A DNA stretch of 64,000 nt, taken from NCBI GenBank assembly GCA_963772955.1, contig CAVYZF010000017.1, positions 1 to 64,000 of the forward strand, given 5' to 3'. A model generated the notes under the pieces. The model did no database searches and was not told the origin of the DNA. It saw only the letters and a program-made list of their open reading frames with translations. How positions within the stretch are numbered: the stretch's first letter is position 1; each line of letters starts with the position of its first letter. Source of the DNA: Gp6-AA40 sp963772955 (GTDB lineage Bacteria > Acidobacteriota > Vicinamibacteria > Vicinamibacterales > UBA2999). A program made the position numbers and the translations under genes. This document shows, piece after piece, positions 51,996 to 61,656 of this stretch.

Positions 51996-52819
51996 ACCTT
52001 CTTCCACTTACTCTCTACGCCGCCGCCTTCGTCGTGTACGCGATTCATTTCGCGAAGCGCCAGCCGTCCATCGGGCGAACAGCCACGACGGTGCTCCTGC
52101 TGGGCGTTCTGGCGCACACCTTCGTCATCGGGATGCAGACGATGGAGGTGCGGCACGTGCCGTTCTCCAATACATCGACGGCGGTGTCGTCGTTCGTGTG
52201 GATGCTGGCCTTGTCGTACCTCTACCTCGAGGTCACCACCGACGAGCGCGCCATGGGCGTGTTCATCGTCCCGATCCTCGTTGGCTTGCAGACGATCCCC
52301 GCCTTCAATCCCGGTGTGGACTATCGCGATCCCGTGCTCGACAGCCCATGGTTCTGGGTCCATGTCACATCACTGCTGTTCGCGTACGCCACGTTCGCCC
52401 TGGCCGCGATGCTCGGCCTGACGTATGTGCTTCAGTTCAAGGAGATCAAGAAAAAACATCTCGGCTATTTCTACACGCGGCTTCCGTCCTTGCACGTGCT
52501 CGATGCGATGAACTCGCGGGCGGTCGTCGTCGGGTGGCTGTTCCTGACGGTCGGCGTCGTCGTCGGTGTGGTGTGGGCCGCGCAGGCGCTGGCCCTGTCG
52601 CCCAACAACTCGAACCTGCGGGCCATGTCGCTGCAGGATCCAAAGATCTTCATCGCCGTTCTGACGTGGGCCGTGTATTCCTTCGCGATGTTTGCTCGCA
52701 AAACGCTTGGTTGGACCGGCAGGCGCGCCGCGTGGCTGTCGGCAGTCGGCTTCGTGATCGTGTTGCTCAACTTCCTACCGGTGAGCTACTTCGTCACGAC
52801 GAGCCACACGTTCCAATGA
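51992..52819 (+). CDS. CcsA/HemX-family cytochrome c assembly-type membrane protein
   Basis: The 275-residue protein has eight helices. It begins NLLPLTLYAAAFVVYAIHF and has WFWVHVTSLLFAYATFALAA and a late YFVTTSHTF with candidate heme-ligand histidines. Members next to hemA are called HemX and influence glutamyl-tRNA reductase level; others export heme for cytochrome c. TTG 51992 overlaps the preceding stop codon (TTGA). One base separates it from hemA, supporting the HemX reading. Confidence 0.82.
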   Translation: MNLLPLTLYAAAFVVYAIHFAKRQPSIGRTATTVLLLGVLAHTFVIGMQTMEVRHVPFSNTSTAVSSFVWMLALSYLYLEVTTDERAMGVFIVPILVGLQTIPAFNPGVDYRDPVLDSPWFWVHVTSLLFAYATFALAAMLGLTYVLQFKEIKKKHLGYFYTRLPSLHVLDAMNSRAVVVGWLFLTVGVVVGVVWAAQALALSPNNSNLRAMSLQDPKIFIAVLTWAVYSFAMFARKTLGWTGRRAAWLSAVGFVIVLLNFLPVSYFVTTSHTFQ

Positions 52820-52820
52820 C

Positions 52821-54173
52821 GTGCAAAGGTCAACGTTCGACGTGCAGGTCATCCTACTTGGCGTAAGCCATCGGACTGCGCCGGTCGAGCTGCGAGAACG
52901 GCTCGACTTCTCGAGTCGCGATCTGGGCGCAGCCATCCAGGCGCTCGCGCTGAGGCCGTCCGCCGCCGAGACCGTCGTGTTGTCGACGTGCAACCGTTCC
53001 GAGATCTACGTGGTCTGCAGCGACCCGGTACGGGCGCGCGAAGAAGTCACTGGATTCCTGAGCGAGTACCACAACCTGCCGGAGGCGGCGTTCACGCCGC
53101 ATCTGTTCTCGTACGACAACGAGTCCGCGGTCCGGCATTTGTTCAGAGTAGCCGCCGGTCTCGACTCGATCGTCGTCGGCGAGCCGCAGATCCTCGGACA
53201 GGTCAAGGACGCCTTTCAAGCTGCTGCGGAACATCACCGCGCCGGCCCGATGTTGAGCAAGCTGTTTCACTGGTCCTTCCTCGTCGGCAAACGCGTGCGG
53301 ACGGAGACCGGGCTCGGTGAAGGCGCGGTATCGGTCAGCTTCGCGGCCGTCGCTCTTGCGCGAAAGATCTTCGGCCAGCTCAATGGCAGGCGCGTGCTCG
53401 TGGTGGGTGCTGGTGAGATCAGCACGCTGACCGCGCAACACTTGCGAGCGAACGGCGTGGGGGAAATCCTTGTGACGAGCCGCACGCCCGCGCACGCAGA
53501 AGCGTTGGCGGCGTCGGTGAACGGACGCAGCGTCCCCTGGAACGACCTGGCCCAGGGCGTCGCCGTCGCTGACATCGTCGTGACCGCGACCGGATCGCAG
53601 CGACCGATCGTCACGCGAGCGCAGATCGAATCGGTCACGGGACGGCATCGGCGCGATCCGCTCTTCATCATCGACATCGCCGTGCCCCGCGACGTCGAGG
53701 CATCCGTCGGGGATATCGAGCAGGTGTTCCTCTACAACGTCGACGATCTGCAGACCCTGGTCCAGGAGAACCTGTCGCGACGCAGCTCAGAGGTCGAACG
53801 CGCCGAATCAATCGTTACGGAGGAAGTCTCGAAGTTTGGCGTATGGCAACGGTCGCGCGGCGCAGTTCCAACAATCGTCGCCTTGCGTGAGCGATTCGAT
53901 CGCATTCGGCGATCCGAGCTCAATCGACTTGACGGGAAGCTGTCTGGCCTGCCCCCGGAGGCCAGAGCGCGGGTCGACGAGATCACGCGGCTCATCGTCG
54001 AGAAACTCCTGCTCGAACCGACCGAGCAGCTCAAGGGGCTTCCCGACGAGGAAACACAGGTCGCCTACACTGAAGCCATCAACCGTCTGTTCCGGCTGCG
54101 CGACGGTGAATCGATCTCCCGGGTAGACGACGGAGCGGCGGAGGTCACACCGGCCGACCGGCAGCGCAAGTAG
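52821..54173 (+). CDS. hemA: Glutamyl-tRNA reductase
   Basis: HemA reduces glutamyl-tRNA to glutamate-1-semialdehyde, the first committed C5 step. The 450-residue product has the catalytic Cys in VVLSTCNRSEIY, GEPQILGQVKDAF, the NADPH fold VLVVGAGEISTLTAQHL and a C-terminal helical dimerisation domain. The start is GTG 52821, one base after the ccsA-like stop. It is first of the uninterrupted hem run (hemA-hemC-cobA/hemD-hemB-hemL). A tRNA-Glu gene lies elsewhere in the window at 19849. Confidence 0.96.
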   Translation: MQRSTFDVQVILLGVSHRTAPVELRERLDFSSRDLGAAIQALALRPSAAETVVLSTCNRSEIYVVCSDPVRAREEVTGFLSEYHNLPEAAFTPHLFSYDNESAVRHLFRVAAGLDSIVVGEPQILGQVKDAFQAAAEHHRAGPMLSKLFHWSFLVGKRVRTETGLGEGAVSVSFAAVALARKIFGQLNGRRVLVVGAGEISTLTAQHLRANGVGEILVTSRTPAHAEALAASVNGRSVPWNDLAQGVAVADIVVTATGSQRPIVTRAQIESVTGRHRRDPLFIIDIAVPRDVEASVGDIEQVFLYNVDDLQTLVQENLSRRSSEVERAESIVTEEVSKFGVWQRSRGAVPTIVALRERFDRIRRSELNRLDGKLSGLPPEARARVDEITRLIVEKLLLEPTEQLKGLPDEETQVAYTEAINRLFRLRDGESISRVDDGAAEVTPADRQRK

Positions 54174-54194
54174 TCACTCTTCGACATCAGACAC

Positions 54195-55172
54195 GTGAAC
54201 TCGATACTCAGGATTGGCACCCGCGGCAGTCCGCTTGCCCTCTACCAGGCGCACGCCGTCGCCGCCCTCCTCCGCGAGCGCGTCGGCGCACCGAGCGAAA
54301 TCATCGTCATCAAGACATCTGGCGATCGACTCGGCGACGCACCGCTGTCAGAGATCGGCGGCAAGCGCCTGTTCGTGAAGGAAATCGAAGATGCGCTGCT
54401 CGCCGGCGAGGTGGACCTCGCCGTTCACAGCAGCAAAGACATGCCGGCACTGCTCCCGGAGGGGCTCGCGATCGCCGGCGTGTTGCCGCGAGAAGATCCA
54501 CGGGACGCAGTCGTGCTGCCGGCCGGACAGAGTTCTGAACAGCAGATCGATCGAATCCGGGAGACGCTCGGAAGCTCGCCTCGAATCGGTACGAGCAGCG
54601 TCCGGCGGATCGCCCAGCTCGTGCACTTCACGGCGGCGGCGACATTCCTGCCGGTGCGCGGCAATCTGGATACGCGCCTCCGGAAACTGGACGCCGGCGA
54701 CTATGATGCTCTCGTGCTGGCCGCGGCTGGACTTCGACGACTGGAGCGAGGCGCCCGCATTTCGGCGCTCTTACCCATCGGCATCTGTGTACCCGCGCCG
54801 GGGCAAGGCATCATCGCAGTCGAGATTCGACAAGGCGATACGCGTACCGCTGAAATGATCACACCCATCGACGATGCGAGTGCGTCGGTGGCGTTGCGAG
54901 CCGAGCGCGCCGTCGTCGATCGGTTGGGCGGCGGGTGTCAAATGCCCATCGGGGCGTTCGCGCAGCTCGCGACGGGCGACACGCTGTCGATCACAGGTAT
55001 CGTGATCGCGACGGACGGATCGCGAGCGGTCCGAACAACGGTTCACGGATCGGCGCACGCGCCGGAACAACTTGGCAGACAGGCGGCCGACACGCTTCTG
55101 GCAGACGGAGCTGAGAGTATCCTCGCGGAAGCCAGGCACGCCCAGTCGACGACGGAAAGTCATCACCAATGA
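54195..55172 (+). CDS. hemC: Hydroxymethylbilane synthase (porphobilinogen deaminase)
   Basis: HemC joins four porphobilinogens into hydroxymethylbilane. The 325-residue protein shows RIGTRGSPLALYQAH, VDLAVHSSKDMPALLP, GTSSVRRIAQL and the dipyrromethane-cofactor Cys in LGGGCQMPIGAF. Length is typical. Its stop overlaps the cobA/hemD ATG (ATGA), and it starts 21 bp after hemA. Confidence 0.96.
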   Translation: MNSILRIGTRGSPLALYQAHAVAALLRERVGAPSEIIVIKTSGDRLGDAPLSEIGGKRLFVKEIEDALLAGEVDLAVHSSKDMPALLPEGLAIAGVLPREDPRDAVVLPAGQSSEQQIDRIRETLGSSPRIGTSSVRRIAQLVHFTAAATFLPVRGNLDTRLRKLDAGDYDALVLAAAGLRRLERGARISALLPIGICVPAPGQGIIAVEIRQGDTRTAEMITPIDDASASVALRAERAVVDRLGGGCQMPIGAFAQLATGDTLSITGIVIATDGSRAVRTTVHGSAHAPEQLGRQAADTLLADGAESILAEARHAQSTTESHHQ

Positions 55173-56722
55173 AGAATCCTGCTGTTTATTTGATCGGGAC
55201 CGGACCGGGAGACCCTGGCCTCATCACCGTCCATGGCCGGGAGTGCCTGCGTCGTGCTGACGTCGTGATTCACGATCACGAAGTGCCCATCCGCATACTC
55301 AAGCAGGCGCGAACGGGCGCCGAGCTGATCGACGTCGGCAGCTCAGGGCGACAGCCGATGGAGCAGGACGCGATCACATTCCTCCTCGCCGACAAAGCTC
55401 GCGAAGGAAAGCTGGTGGCACGGCTGAAACGAGGCGACCCGTTTGTCTTCGATCGAGGCGGCGAAGAAGCGCTCTTCCTGCACGCGCAGGGGATTCCGTA
55501 CGAGGTCGTGCCAGGTATCCCGCTTGGCATTGGCGTACCTGCGTATGCCGGCGTACCCGTGACCTATCCGGGCGGGGGCGACACGATTACCCTCGTTCGC
55601 GGCTACGAAGACGACAATCGCGTTCTTCCTGACGTCGACTGGTCAAGCCTCGCCAAACTCGATGGCACCGTCGTCTGCTACGTCGGAACGCATCAGCTCT
55701 CTCATCTGTTCGACGGGCTGATCGCGGGCGGTTGGCCAACCGATGGACAGGCCGTCATCGTCTACAACGGCACGCTCACGAGCCAGGCGACCGTGACCGG
55801 AACGATCGAAGAGCTCGCGGCCCATGCCCATGAACATCCGCGCCGCGATCCCGCCATCGTTGTCGTCGGTCGCGTCGTCGCATTCCGCAATCACCTGCGC
55901 TGGTTCGATGCGCGCCCGTTGTTCGGCAAGAGAGTTCTCGTGACGCGCCCGAGAGATCAGGCGGCGGAGATGGTCGATCGGCTGTCGCTCATGGGCGCCG
56001 AAGCGATCGAAGCGCCGATGATCAGGATCGCTCCACCTGAGGATCCCGATCCGCTTCTGCGCGCGGCCGATGACGCGAATGACTTCGACTGGATCGTCTT
56101 CACCAGCGCCAACTCGGTCGAAGCATTCATGTCCGCGCTGCTCGACGGCACGCGAGACGTCCGCTGGCTGAAGCACCCTCGCTTGTGCTGTGTCGGAACC
56201 GGCACCGCGGAGCGTCTCGCGCGCTACGGAGTCAAAGCCGATCTGGTCCCCGACGAGTTCCGCGGCGAGGCGCTCGTGGCCGCCATGGCCGGTACCGGCT
56301 CGCTCGATGGCCAGCGCGTGCTCGTGCCCAGGGCGGACATCGGCCGTGACGTGATCGCCGAGGGGCTCCGCGACGGCGGCGCACTCATCACAGATGTCGT
56401 CGCGTATCGAACGGTTCTCGAAGACGCTCAACAAGACGACGGCCCGGACGTGTACCGGATGCTGCTGGACGATGCGATCGACGTCGTGACGTTTACGAGT
56501 CCATCCGCGGTGCGCAATTTCGCTGCGATCTACGGGAAGGAGCAAACGATCGACCTGCTCGCCCGAACCGTGGTGGCCGCAATCGGTCCCGTGACGTCGG
56601 AAGCCGCGCATCAGTTGGGCATCCACGTGACCGTGCAGCCGACCGTGTCCACAATCGCGGCCCTCGTCGACGCCATCGCTGCTCACGTGTCCGTCGCGGC
56701 GACAATCAAGTCGGTGTCGTGA
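55169..56722 (+). CDS. cobA/hemD: Fused uroporphyrinogen-III C-methyltransferase and uroporphyrinogen-III synthase (CobA-HemD)
   Basis: The 517-residue fusion has residues 1-245 as the SAM-dependent methyltransferase (YLIGTGPGDPGLITVHG; ARLKRGDPFVFDRGGEE; GIGVPAYAGVPVTYPG). Residues from about 255 are the synthase (VLVTRPRDQAAEMVDRL; WIVFTSANSVEAFMSAL; FTSPSAVRNFAAIYG). HemD closes hydroxymethylbilane to uroporphyrinogen III; CobA then makes precorrin-2, the route to siroheme and cobalamin. The ATG overlaps the hemC stop. Confidence 0.95.
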   Translation: MKNPAVYLIGTGPGDPGLITVHGRECLRRADVVIHDHEVPIRILKQARTGAELIDVGSSGRQPMEQDAITFLLADKAREGKLVARLKRGDPFVFDRGGEEALFLHAQGIPYEVVPGIPLGIGVPAYAGVPVTYPGGGDTITLVRGYEDDNRVLPDVDWSSLAKLDGTVVCYVGTHQLSHLFDGLIAGGWPTDGQAVIVYNGTLTSQATVTGTIEELAAHAHEHPRRDPAIVVVGRVVAFRNHLRWFDARPLFGKRVLVTRPRDQAAEMVDRLSLMGAEAIEAPMIRIAPPEDPDPLLRAADDANDFDWIVFTSANSVEAFMSALLDGTRDVRWLKHPRLCCVGTGTAERLARYGVKADLVPDEFRGEALVAAMAGTGSLDGQRVLVPRADIGRDVIAEGLRDGGALITDVVAYRTVLEDAQQDDGPDVYRMLLDDAIDVVTFTSPSAVRNFAAIYGKEQTIDLLARTVVAAIGPVTSEAAHQLGIHVTVQPTVSTIAALVDAIAAHVSVAATIKSVS

Positions 56723-56734
56723 CACAATCGCCGT

Positions 56735-57733
56735 ATGGCAACGACCACCGCCACCAAACTGTCGTTGACACGGCGACCGCGTCGGCTGCGCCGCACGGAG
56801 GCCATCCGCTCACTCGTTCGCGAGACACGGCTCACGCCGGACTGCTTCATCTATCCACTGTTCATCGTCGAAGGCTCCGGTGTGCGGCGCGAAGTGCCTT
56901 CGATGCCTGGTGTGTTCCAGCTTTCAGTCGATCAGGCCGTTCAGGAGGCTGCTGGTGCGAAGGCGGACGGTGTCCCTGCCGTTCTGCTGTTTGGGTTGCC
57001 CGCCGGGAAGGACGCGTACGGATCCGCCGCGTCCGATCCCGACGCACCCGTACAGAGCGCCATTCGCGCATTGAAGCGCGAGGTCAAGGATCTCGTCGTC
57101 ATCACCGACGTCTGCCTGTGCGAGTACACATCGCACGGCCACTGCGGCATCGTCGAGGGCAACGACATCGTCAACGACGTCACCGTGATGCACCTCGCGC
57201 AGGCGGCGTTGTCACATGCGGTTGCCGGCGCCGACATCGTCGCGCCATCGGACATGATGGACGGGCGCGTGGCCGCCATTCGGCGGACGCTCGACGAGCG
57301 CGGGTTCGATCAGACGGCGATCATGTCGTACGCCGCGAAGTACTGTTCCGGCTTCTACGGGCCGTTCCGCGAGGCAGCAGACTCGACGCCGCAGTTCGGC
57401 GACCGCCGCAGCCATCAACTCGATCCCGCCAACGTCGCCGAAGCGTTGCGTGAGGTTGAGATCGATATCGAGGAAGGCGCCGACATCATCCTCGTGAAGC
57501 CTGCTCTTCCCTACCTCGACGTTCTGACCAGGGTGAAGGAGCAATTCGGTCAGCCGACGGCGGCGTATCAGGTCAGCGGCGAGTACTCGATGTTGAAGGC
57601 CGCGGCGCAGAACGGCTGGCTGGATGAACAGCGCGTGATGTTCGAGACGCTGACCAGCATTCGCCGGGCCGGGGCGGACATGATCATCACTTACTACGCT
57701 CGCGAGGCGGCTCGAGCCCTCGCTCGTACGTAA
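56735..57733 (+). CDS. hemB: Porphobilinogen synthase (5-aminolevulinate dehydratase)
   Basis: HemB condenses two aminolevulinates. The 332-residue enzyme has the zinc-type cysteine site (DVCLCEYTSHGHCG), the Schiff-base lysines in MSYAAKYCSGFYGPF and ILVKPALPYLDV, and YQVSGEYSM. It is a Zn-dependent rather than Mg-only form, judged by the three cysteines. It lies 12 bp after the fusion gene. A repeat array separates it from hemL. Confidence 0.96.
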   Translation: MATTTATKLSLTRRPRRLRRTEAIRSLVRETRLTPDCFIYPLFIVEGSGVRREVPSMPGVFQLSVDQAVQEAAGAKADGVPAVLLFGLPAGKDAYGSAASDPDAPVQSAIRALKREVKDLVVITDVCLCEYTSHGHCGIVEGNDIVNDVTVMHLAQAALSHAVAGADIVAPSDMMDGRVAAIRRTLDERGFDQTAIMSYAAKYCSGFYGPFREAADSTPQFGDRRSHQLDPANVAEALREVEIDIEEGADIILVKPALPYLDVLTRVKEQFGQPTAAYQVSGEYSMLKAAAQNGWLDEQRVMFETLTSIRRAGADMIITYYAREAARALART

Positions 57734-57739
57734 TCCAGA

Positions 57740-57827
57740 ATGCAAGATGCAAGATGCAAGATGCAACCTGCACCCACAGTGCCATTTGCATTTTGAATCT
57801 TGCATTTTGACTCTTGCATTTTGAATT
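57740..57827. repeat. ATGCAAG / TTGCATTTTGA opposed repeat array
   Basis: Three and a half ATGCAAG heptamers (57740-57766) are followed, after 19 bp, by three 14-mers TTGCATTTTGAATC, TTGCATTTTGACTC and TTGCATTTTGAATT (57786-57827). The shared core TGCAA/TTGCA points in opposite directions in the two halves, so stem-loops between halves are possible. It separates hemB from hemL. Confidence 0.8.
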
Positions 57828-57836
57828 ACATCGAGC

Positions 57837-59141
57837 ATGAAAAAACCACTCAAGTCTCAGAAGTTCTTCTCGCGAGCAAGTCAGATACTCCCTGGCGGCG
57901 TCGACAGTCCGGTTCGCGCGTTTCAGGGAGTCGGCGGCACACCGCATTTCATTCGACGCGGCGCGGGCGCCATCATCGAAGACGTCGACGGTAATCGCTT
58001 CATCGACTATGTGATGTCGTGGGGCCCGCTCATACACGGCCATGCCCCGCGTCCGTTGATCAAGGCGATTACCGCAACGGCGAAGAAGGGCACGAGCTTC
58101 GGCGCGCCCAGCGCGCTCGAACACGAGCTTGGTGAAGCGGTGAGGACGCTCGTACCCTCGATGGCGCGAGTCCGGTTCGTCAGCTCCGGGACAGAAGCCA
58201 CGATGAGTGCGATCCGTGTGGCGCGTGCCTTCACCGGGCGGGATCGCATCATCAAGTTCGAAGGCTGTTACCACGGACATGGGGACGCGTTTCTGGTCAA
58301 GGCCGGGTCCGGCGCCATGACGCTGGGCATTCCGACGAGCCCAGGCGTTCCCGCTGCCGTCGCCGCCGACACGCTGCTCGCGCGCTACAACGATCTCACG
58401 TCCGTCGATTCGCTGCTCGCCGCTCAGGGCGCGTCGATCGCGGCCATCATCATCGAGCCCATTGCGGGCAATATCGGCCTGGTTCCGCCCGTCGACGGGT
58501 TCCTTGCAGGACTGAGAGATCGCTGCCGCGAGCATGGAATCCTGCTGATCTTCGACGAGGTGATCTCGGGCTTCCGCGCATCTGCCGGTGGCGCGCAGCG
58601 TGTCTTCGGCATCGACCCCGATCTCACCTGCCTGGGCAAGATCATCGGCGGCGGTCTGCCCGTCGGCGCATACGGCGGTCGCGCCGACATCATGAGCAAA
58701 GTCGCGCCTGCCGGCCCCGTGTATCAGGCGGGTACGTTGTCCGGGAATCCTGTGGCGATGACGGCGGGGCTCTGGGCGCTGAAGAATCTTCGACCGACGC
58801 TCTACCGAAGCCTGGCCCGCCGCGGTGCTGCTCTCGCGGCGGGGCTCGCGGATGCTGCACGGGACGCCGGCGTGCCGCTGCAGGTCAACGCGTTCGGATC
58901 GCTCCTCACACCGTTCTTCACGTCGACGCCAGTGCGCGACTATCAGTCAGCACTTGCCGCCAACACCGGCGCCTACGCAACGTTCTTTCATGGGATGCTG
59001 AAGCGTGGTGTCTACCCACCGCCTTCGCAGTTCGAAGCGTGGTTCCTCTCCGCTGCCCACACCGACGCGCACATCAAGAAGACGATTGCGGCTGCGCGAG
59101 CGGCGATGAATGACGTCAGGAACTCGATCAGCGCCTGGTAG
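57837..59141 (+). CDS. hemL: Glutamate-1-semialdehyde 2,1-aminomutase
   Basis: HemL is the PLP enzyme that turns glutamate-1-semialdehyde into 5-aminolevulinate. The 434-residue protein shows ILPGGVDSPVRAFQGVGG, SSGTEATMSAIRVAR, EGCYHGHGDAFLVKAGSG, IFDEVISGFR and the PLP lysine in CLGKIIGGGLPVGAYGG. It is the last gene of the heme run and converges with rseP. The repeat array upstream may uncouple it from hemB. Confidence 0.96.
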   Translation: MKKPLKSQKFFSRASQILPGGVDSPVRAFQGVGGTPHFIRRGAGAIIEDVDGNRFIDYVMSWGPLIHGHAPRPLIKAITATAKKGTSFGAPSALEHELGEAVRTLVPSMARVRFVSSGTEATMSAIRVARAFTGRDRIIKFEGCYHGHGDAFLVKAGSGAMTLGIPTSPGVPAAVAADTLLARYNDLTSVDSLLAAQGASIAAIIIEPIAGNIGLVPPVDGFLAGLRDRCREHGILLIFDEVISGFRASAGGAQRVFGIDPDLTCLGKIIGGGLPVGAYGGRADIMSKVAPAGPVYQAGTLSGNPVAMTAGLWALKNLRPTLYRSLARRGAALAAGLADAARDAGVPLQVNAFGSLLTPFFTSTPVRDYQSALAANTGAYATFFHGMLKRGVYPPPSQFEAWFLSAAHTDAHIKKTIAAARAAMNDVRNSISAW

Positions 59142-59153
59142 CCTGCGATTTCC

Positions 59154-60473
59154 TCAGTTACGCCACGGCATGAGGCGTTCGAGCCAACTGATTCGGGTGA
59201 GGTCGTTGTAGATAACGGTCACCATCAGCATCATCAGCACGACGAACCCAGCCAGCAGCATCTTCTCTTTGACCTGCATGCTGAAGTCGCGCCGCGCGAT
59301 TCCCTCGAGCGCCATGATGAGAATGTGGCCTCCGTCGAGCACTGGCACCGGCATCAAATTCAAAATGCCGAGATTGATGCTCAACATGGCCATCAGAGAC
59401 AGAAGTGCGATGAAGTCCTGCTGCGCCGCTTCACCTGAGAGCTGTGCGATTCCGACTGGCCCCTGCAGCTGGCGCACCGACGTCGCGCCCGTGAAGAGCC
59501 CTGCCAACGTCCGGAAGATCAGTCCAGACGACTTGATGTTCTGCTCGACGCTCATCTTGATGGCTTCGAGCGGCCCCGGCTTGAATGACTTCCTCGGATC
59601 CGAGATGTAGAGGCCGACCTTGGCACCGTCACCGCTGTCCTTCGGTGTGGCATGCAATTCGACGCGTTCGTTTCCTCGCTGAATCGTGAAGCGCGTCTCC
59701 TTCTCACCGATGCGTCCCACGAACTGCCTGAACTGTCCCGCCGTGACGACGCGCTCGCCGTTGATGGCGAGTACCACGTCGTGAGCCTTGAAACCCGCAG
59801 CCTCCGCTCTCTCGCCGGGGACAACCGAATCGACCACCGGATTGATGTCCGGCAGCACGCCGATGTTTCCAATCTCGTACTTGCCCTCACCAACCGGCCG
59901 AACCGTTGTCGAAACGGTGTTGCCATCGCGAAGCAGCGTGACGCCGACATCGCGATTGGGCTTTGTGCTGACCTCGATCAGCAGATCTTCCCAGGTCCTG
60001 ACCTCTCGCCCCGCAACGGTCAGAATCCGGTCGTTGCGACGAATACCGCTCTGCGCGGCCGGTGAATCCGGAAGCACTGCGCCAACAACTGGAGGCTGAT
60101 CGAGATAGGTGAAGACCTCGGCGCCCTGCGCGAGCACAAAGGCGAGCACGACCACGGCCAGGAGGATGTTCATCGCCGGCCCGGCGAACAGGATCTGGAA
60201 GCGCTGCCACTTGGTTTTCGAGAGGAACTCGTCGGGCTGGCCTGATCTTGGATCCTCGGGGTTCTCGCCCGCCATCTTGACGTAGCCGCCGAGCGGAATC
60301 GCGCTGACGCAGTATTCGGTATCCCCGCGCGTCACTTTGAGGATCTTCGGGCCAAAGCCGAGCGAGAACGTCAGCACGCGCACGCCATGGCGACGCGCGG
60401 CCAGGAAATGTCCCAGCTCGTGGACGAAGATCAGGACGCCGAGTACGAAGAGAAAGGCCAGTATCGTCGTCAA
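59154..60473 (-). CDS. rseP: Site-2 metalloprotease RseP
   Basis: RseP cleaves transmembrane anti-sigma factors inside the membrane. The 439-residue product has the zinc motif FVHELGHFLAAR, two PDZ domains (SPAAQSGIRRNDRILTVAG; AEAAGFKAHDVVLAING) and the second metal ligand region MPVPVLDGGH. It is downstream of dxr on the minus strand, the usual neighbour order with cdsA and uppS. Confidence 0.95.
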   Translation of the reverse strand: MTTILAFLFVLGVLIFVHELGHFLAARRHGVRVLTFSLGFGPKILKVTRGDTEYCVSAIPLGGYVKMAGENPEDPRSGQPDEFLSKTKWQRFQILFAGPAMNILLAVVVLAFVLAQGAEVFTYLDQPPVVGAVLPDSPAAQSGIRRNDRILTVAGREVRTWEDLLIEVSTKPNRDVGVTLLRDGNTVSTTVRPVGEGKYEIGNIGVLPDINPVVDSVVPGERAEAAGFKAHDVVLAINGERVVTAGQFRQFVGRIGEKETRFTIQRGNERVELHATPKDSGDGAKVGLYISDPRKSFKPGPLEAIKMSVEQNIKSSGLIFRTLAGLFTGATSVRQLQGPVGIAQLSGEAAQQDFIALLSLMAMLSINLGILNLMPVPVLDGGHILIMALEGIARRDFSMQVKEKMLLAGFVVLMMLMVTVIYNDLTRISWLERLMPWRN

Positions 60474-60486
60474 CGGGCAGCAACCC

Positions 60487-61656
60487 TCAGATCGTTAATT
60501 CTAACTCGCCGGCTCGCTCGCGGGCGTAAGTCCGCGCCCAGCGATCGACCCTGTGCACGGTCTCCAAGGTTGAGACGCTCTCGACCGCGTGTCCGTTCAT
60601 TGCCAGACGTATGACGACGGGAATTGATGAAAAGCCGAGCTTGCCGTCCAGAAACGCTTCGACCGCGACTTCGTTTGCAGCATTGAGCACAACCGGCAGG
60701 GTCCCTCCGGCCCTCAGTGCCCGATAGGCCAGCTCGAGACAGGGGAATCGCTCGGAGTCGGGCGTGAAGAACTCGAGTTGTCCTGCGCGGGCGAGATCGA
60801 GCGACGGCAGCGACCCCTCCCAGCGATCGGGATACGAGCAGGCGTACTGGATTGGCAAGCGCATGTCGGTCACACCGAGTTGCGCGATCACCGAACCGTC
60901 CGCCAGCTCCACGAGCGAGTGCACGATCGATTGCGGGTGAATGACAACGTCAATCTCGTCGGCAGTGACGTCGAACAGCCAGTGCGCCTCGATGACTTCG
61001 AGCCCCTTGTTCATCATCGTGGCGGAATCGATCGTGATCTTACGACCCATCTTCCACGTGGGATGCTTGAGCGCCTGCTCAGGGCTCACGCGCTCGAGCT
61101 CATCACGAGAGAAGCGACGGAACGGACCGCCTGATGCCGTAAGAATCAGCCGGCGGAGCTCACTTCGCCGACGGCCGTGAAGACACTGATGGACGGCGTT
61201 GTGTTCGCTGTCAATCGGGAGGATCGCCACACCTCTGCGGCGTGCGGCCTCCGTGACGAGCGCTCCCGCCATCACGAGGATCTCTTTGTTGGCGATGGCG
61301 ATCGTCTTGCCCGCTTCGATAGCGGCAAGCACGGCTTCGAGGGCAGCCGTCCCGGCCGACGCGCAAATCACGATGTCGGCCTCGGGACATGTCGCAACGG
61401 CCATCAGCCCTTCTGCCCCGCCAACCATCGTCGCAGACGATCCCGCACCGCACGCGGCTCTGAGCCTGTCCACGGCTTCAGTGGTGGCTAGTGCCGCCAC
61501 GCGTGGCCGATAGCGCTGCATCTGCTCGGCAAGAAGGTCCGCGTTGTCGCCTGCGGCAAGCGCGACGACAGACAGCCGCGACGCGTGCGCGTCGACAACC
61601 GCCAGCGCACTCTGACCAATCGATCCGGTCGAGCCGAGAATTGCCAGTCGTTTCAC
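60487..61656 (-). CDS. dxr: 1-deoxy-D-xylulose 5-phosphate reductoisomerase
   Basis: Dxr makes 2-C-methyl-D-erythritol 4-phosphate in the MEP isoprenoid route. The 389-residue product shows the NADPH fold LGSTGSIGQSALAVV, ANKEILVMAG, PIDSEHNAVHQCL, HPTWKMGRKITIDSATMMNKG and HPQSIVHSLVE. GTG 61656 overlaps the cdsA stop (GTGA). Confidence 0.96.
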   Translation of the reverse strand: MKRLAILGSTGSIGQSALAVVDAHASRLSVVALAAGDNADLLAEQMQRYRPRVAALATTEAVDRLRAACGAGSSATMVGGAEGLMAVATCPEADIVICASAGTAALEAVLAAIEAGKTIAIANKEILVMAGALVTEAARRRGVAILPIDSEHNAVHQCLHGRRRSELRRLILTASGGPFRRFSRDELERVSPEQALKHPTWKMGRKITIDSATMMNKGLEVIEAHWLFDVTADEIDVVIHPQSIVHSLVELADGSVIAQLGVTDMRLPIQYACSYPDRWEGSLPSLDLARAGQLEFFTPDSERFPCLELAYRALRAGGTLPVVLNAANEVAVEAFLDGKLGFSSIPVVIRLAMNGHAVESVSTLETVHRVDRWARTYARERAGELELTI

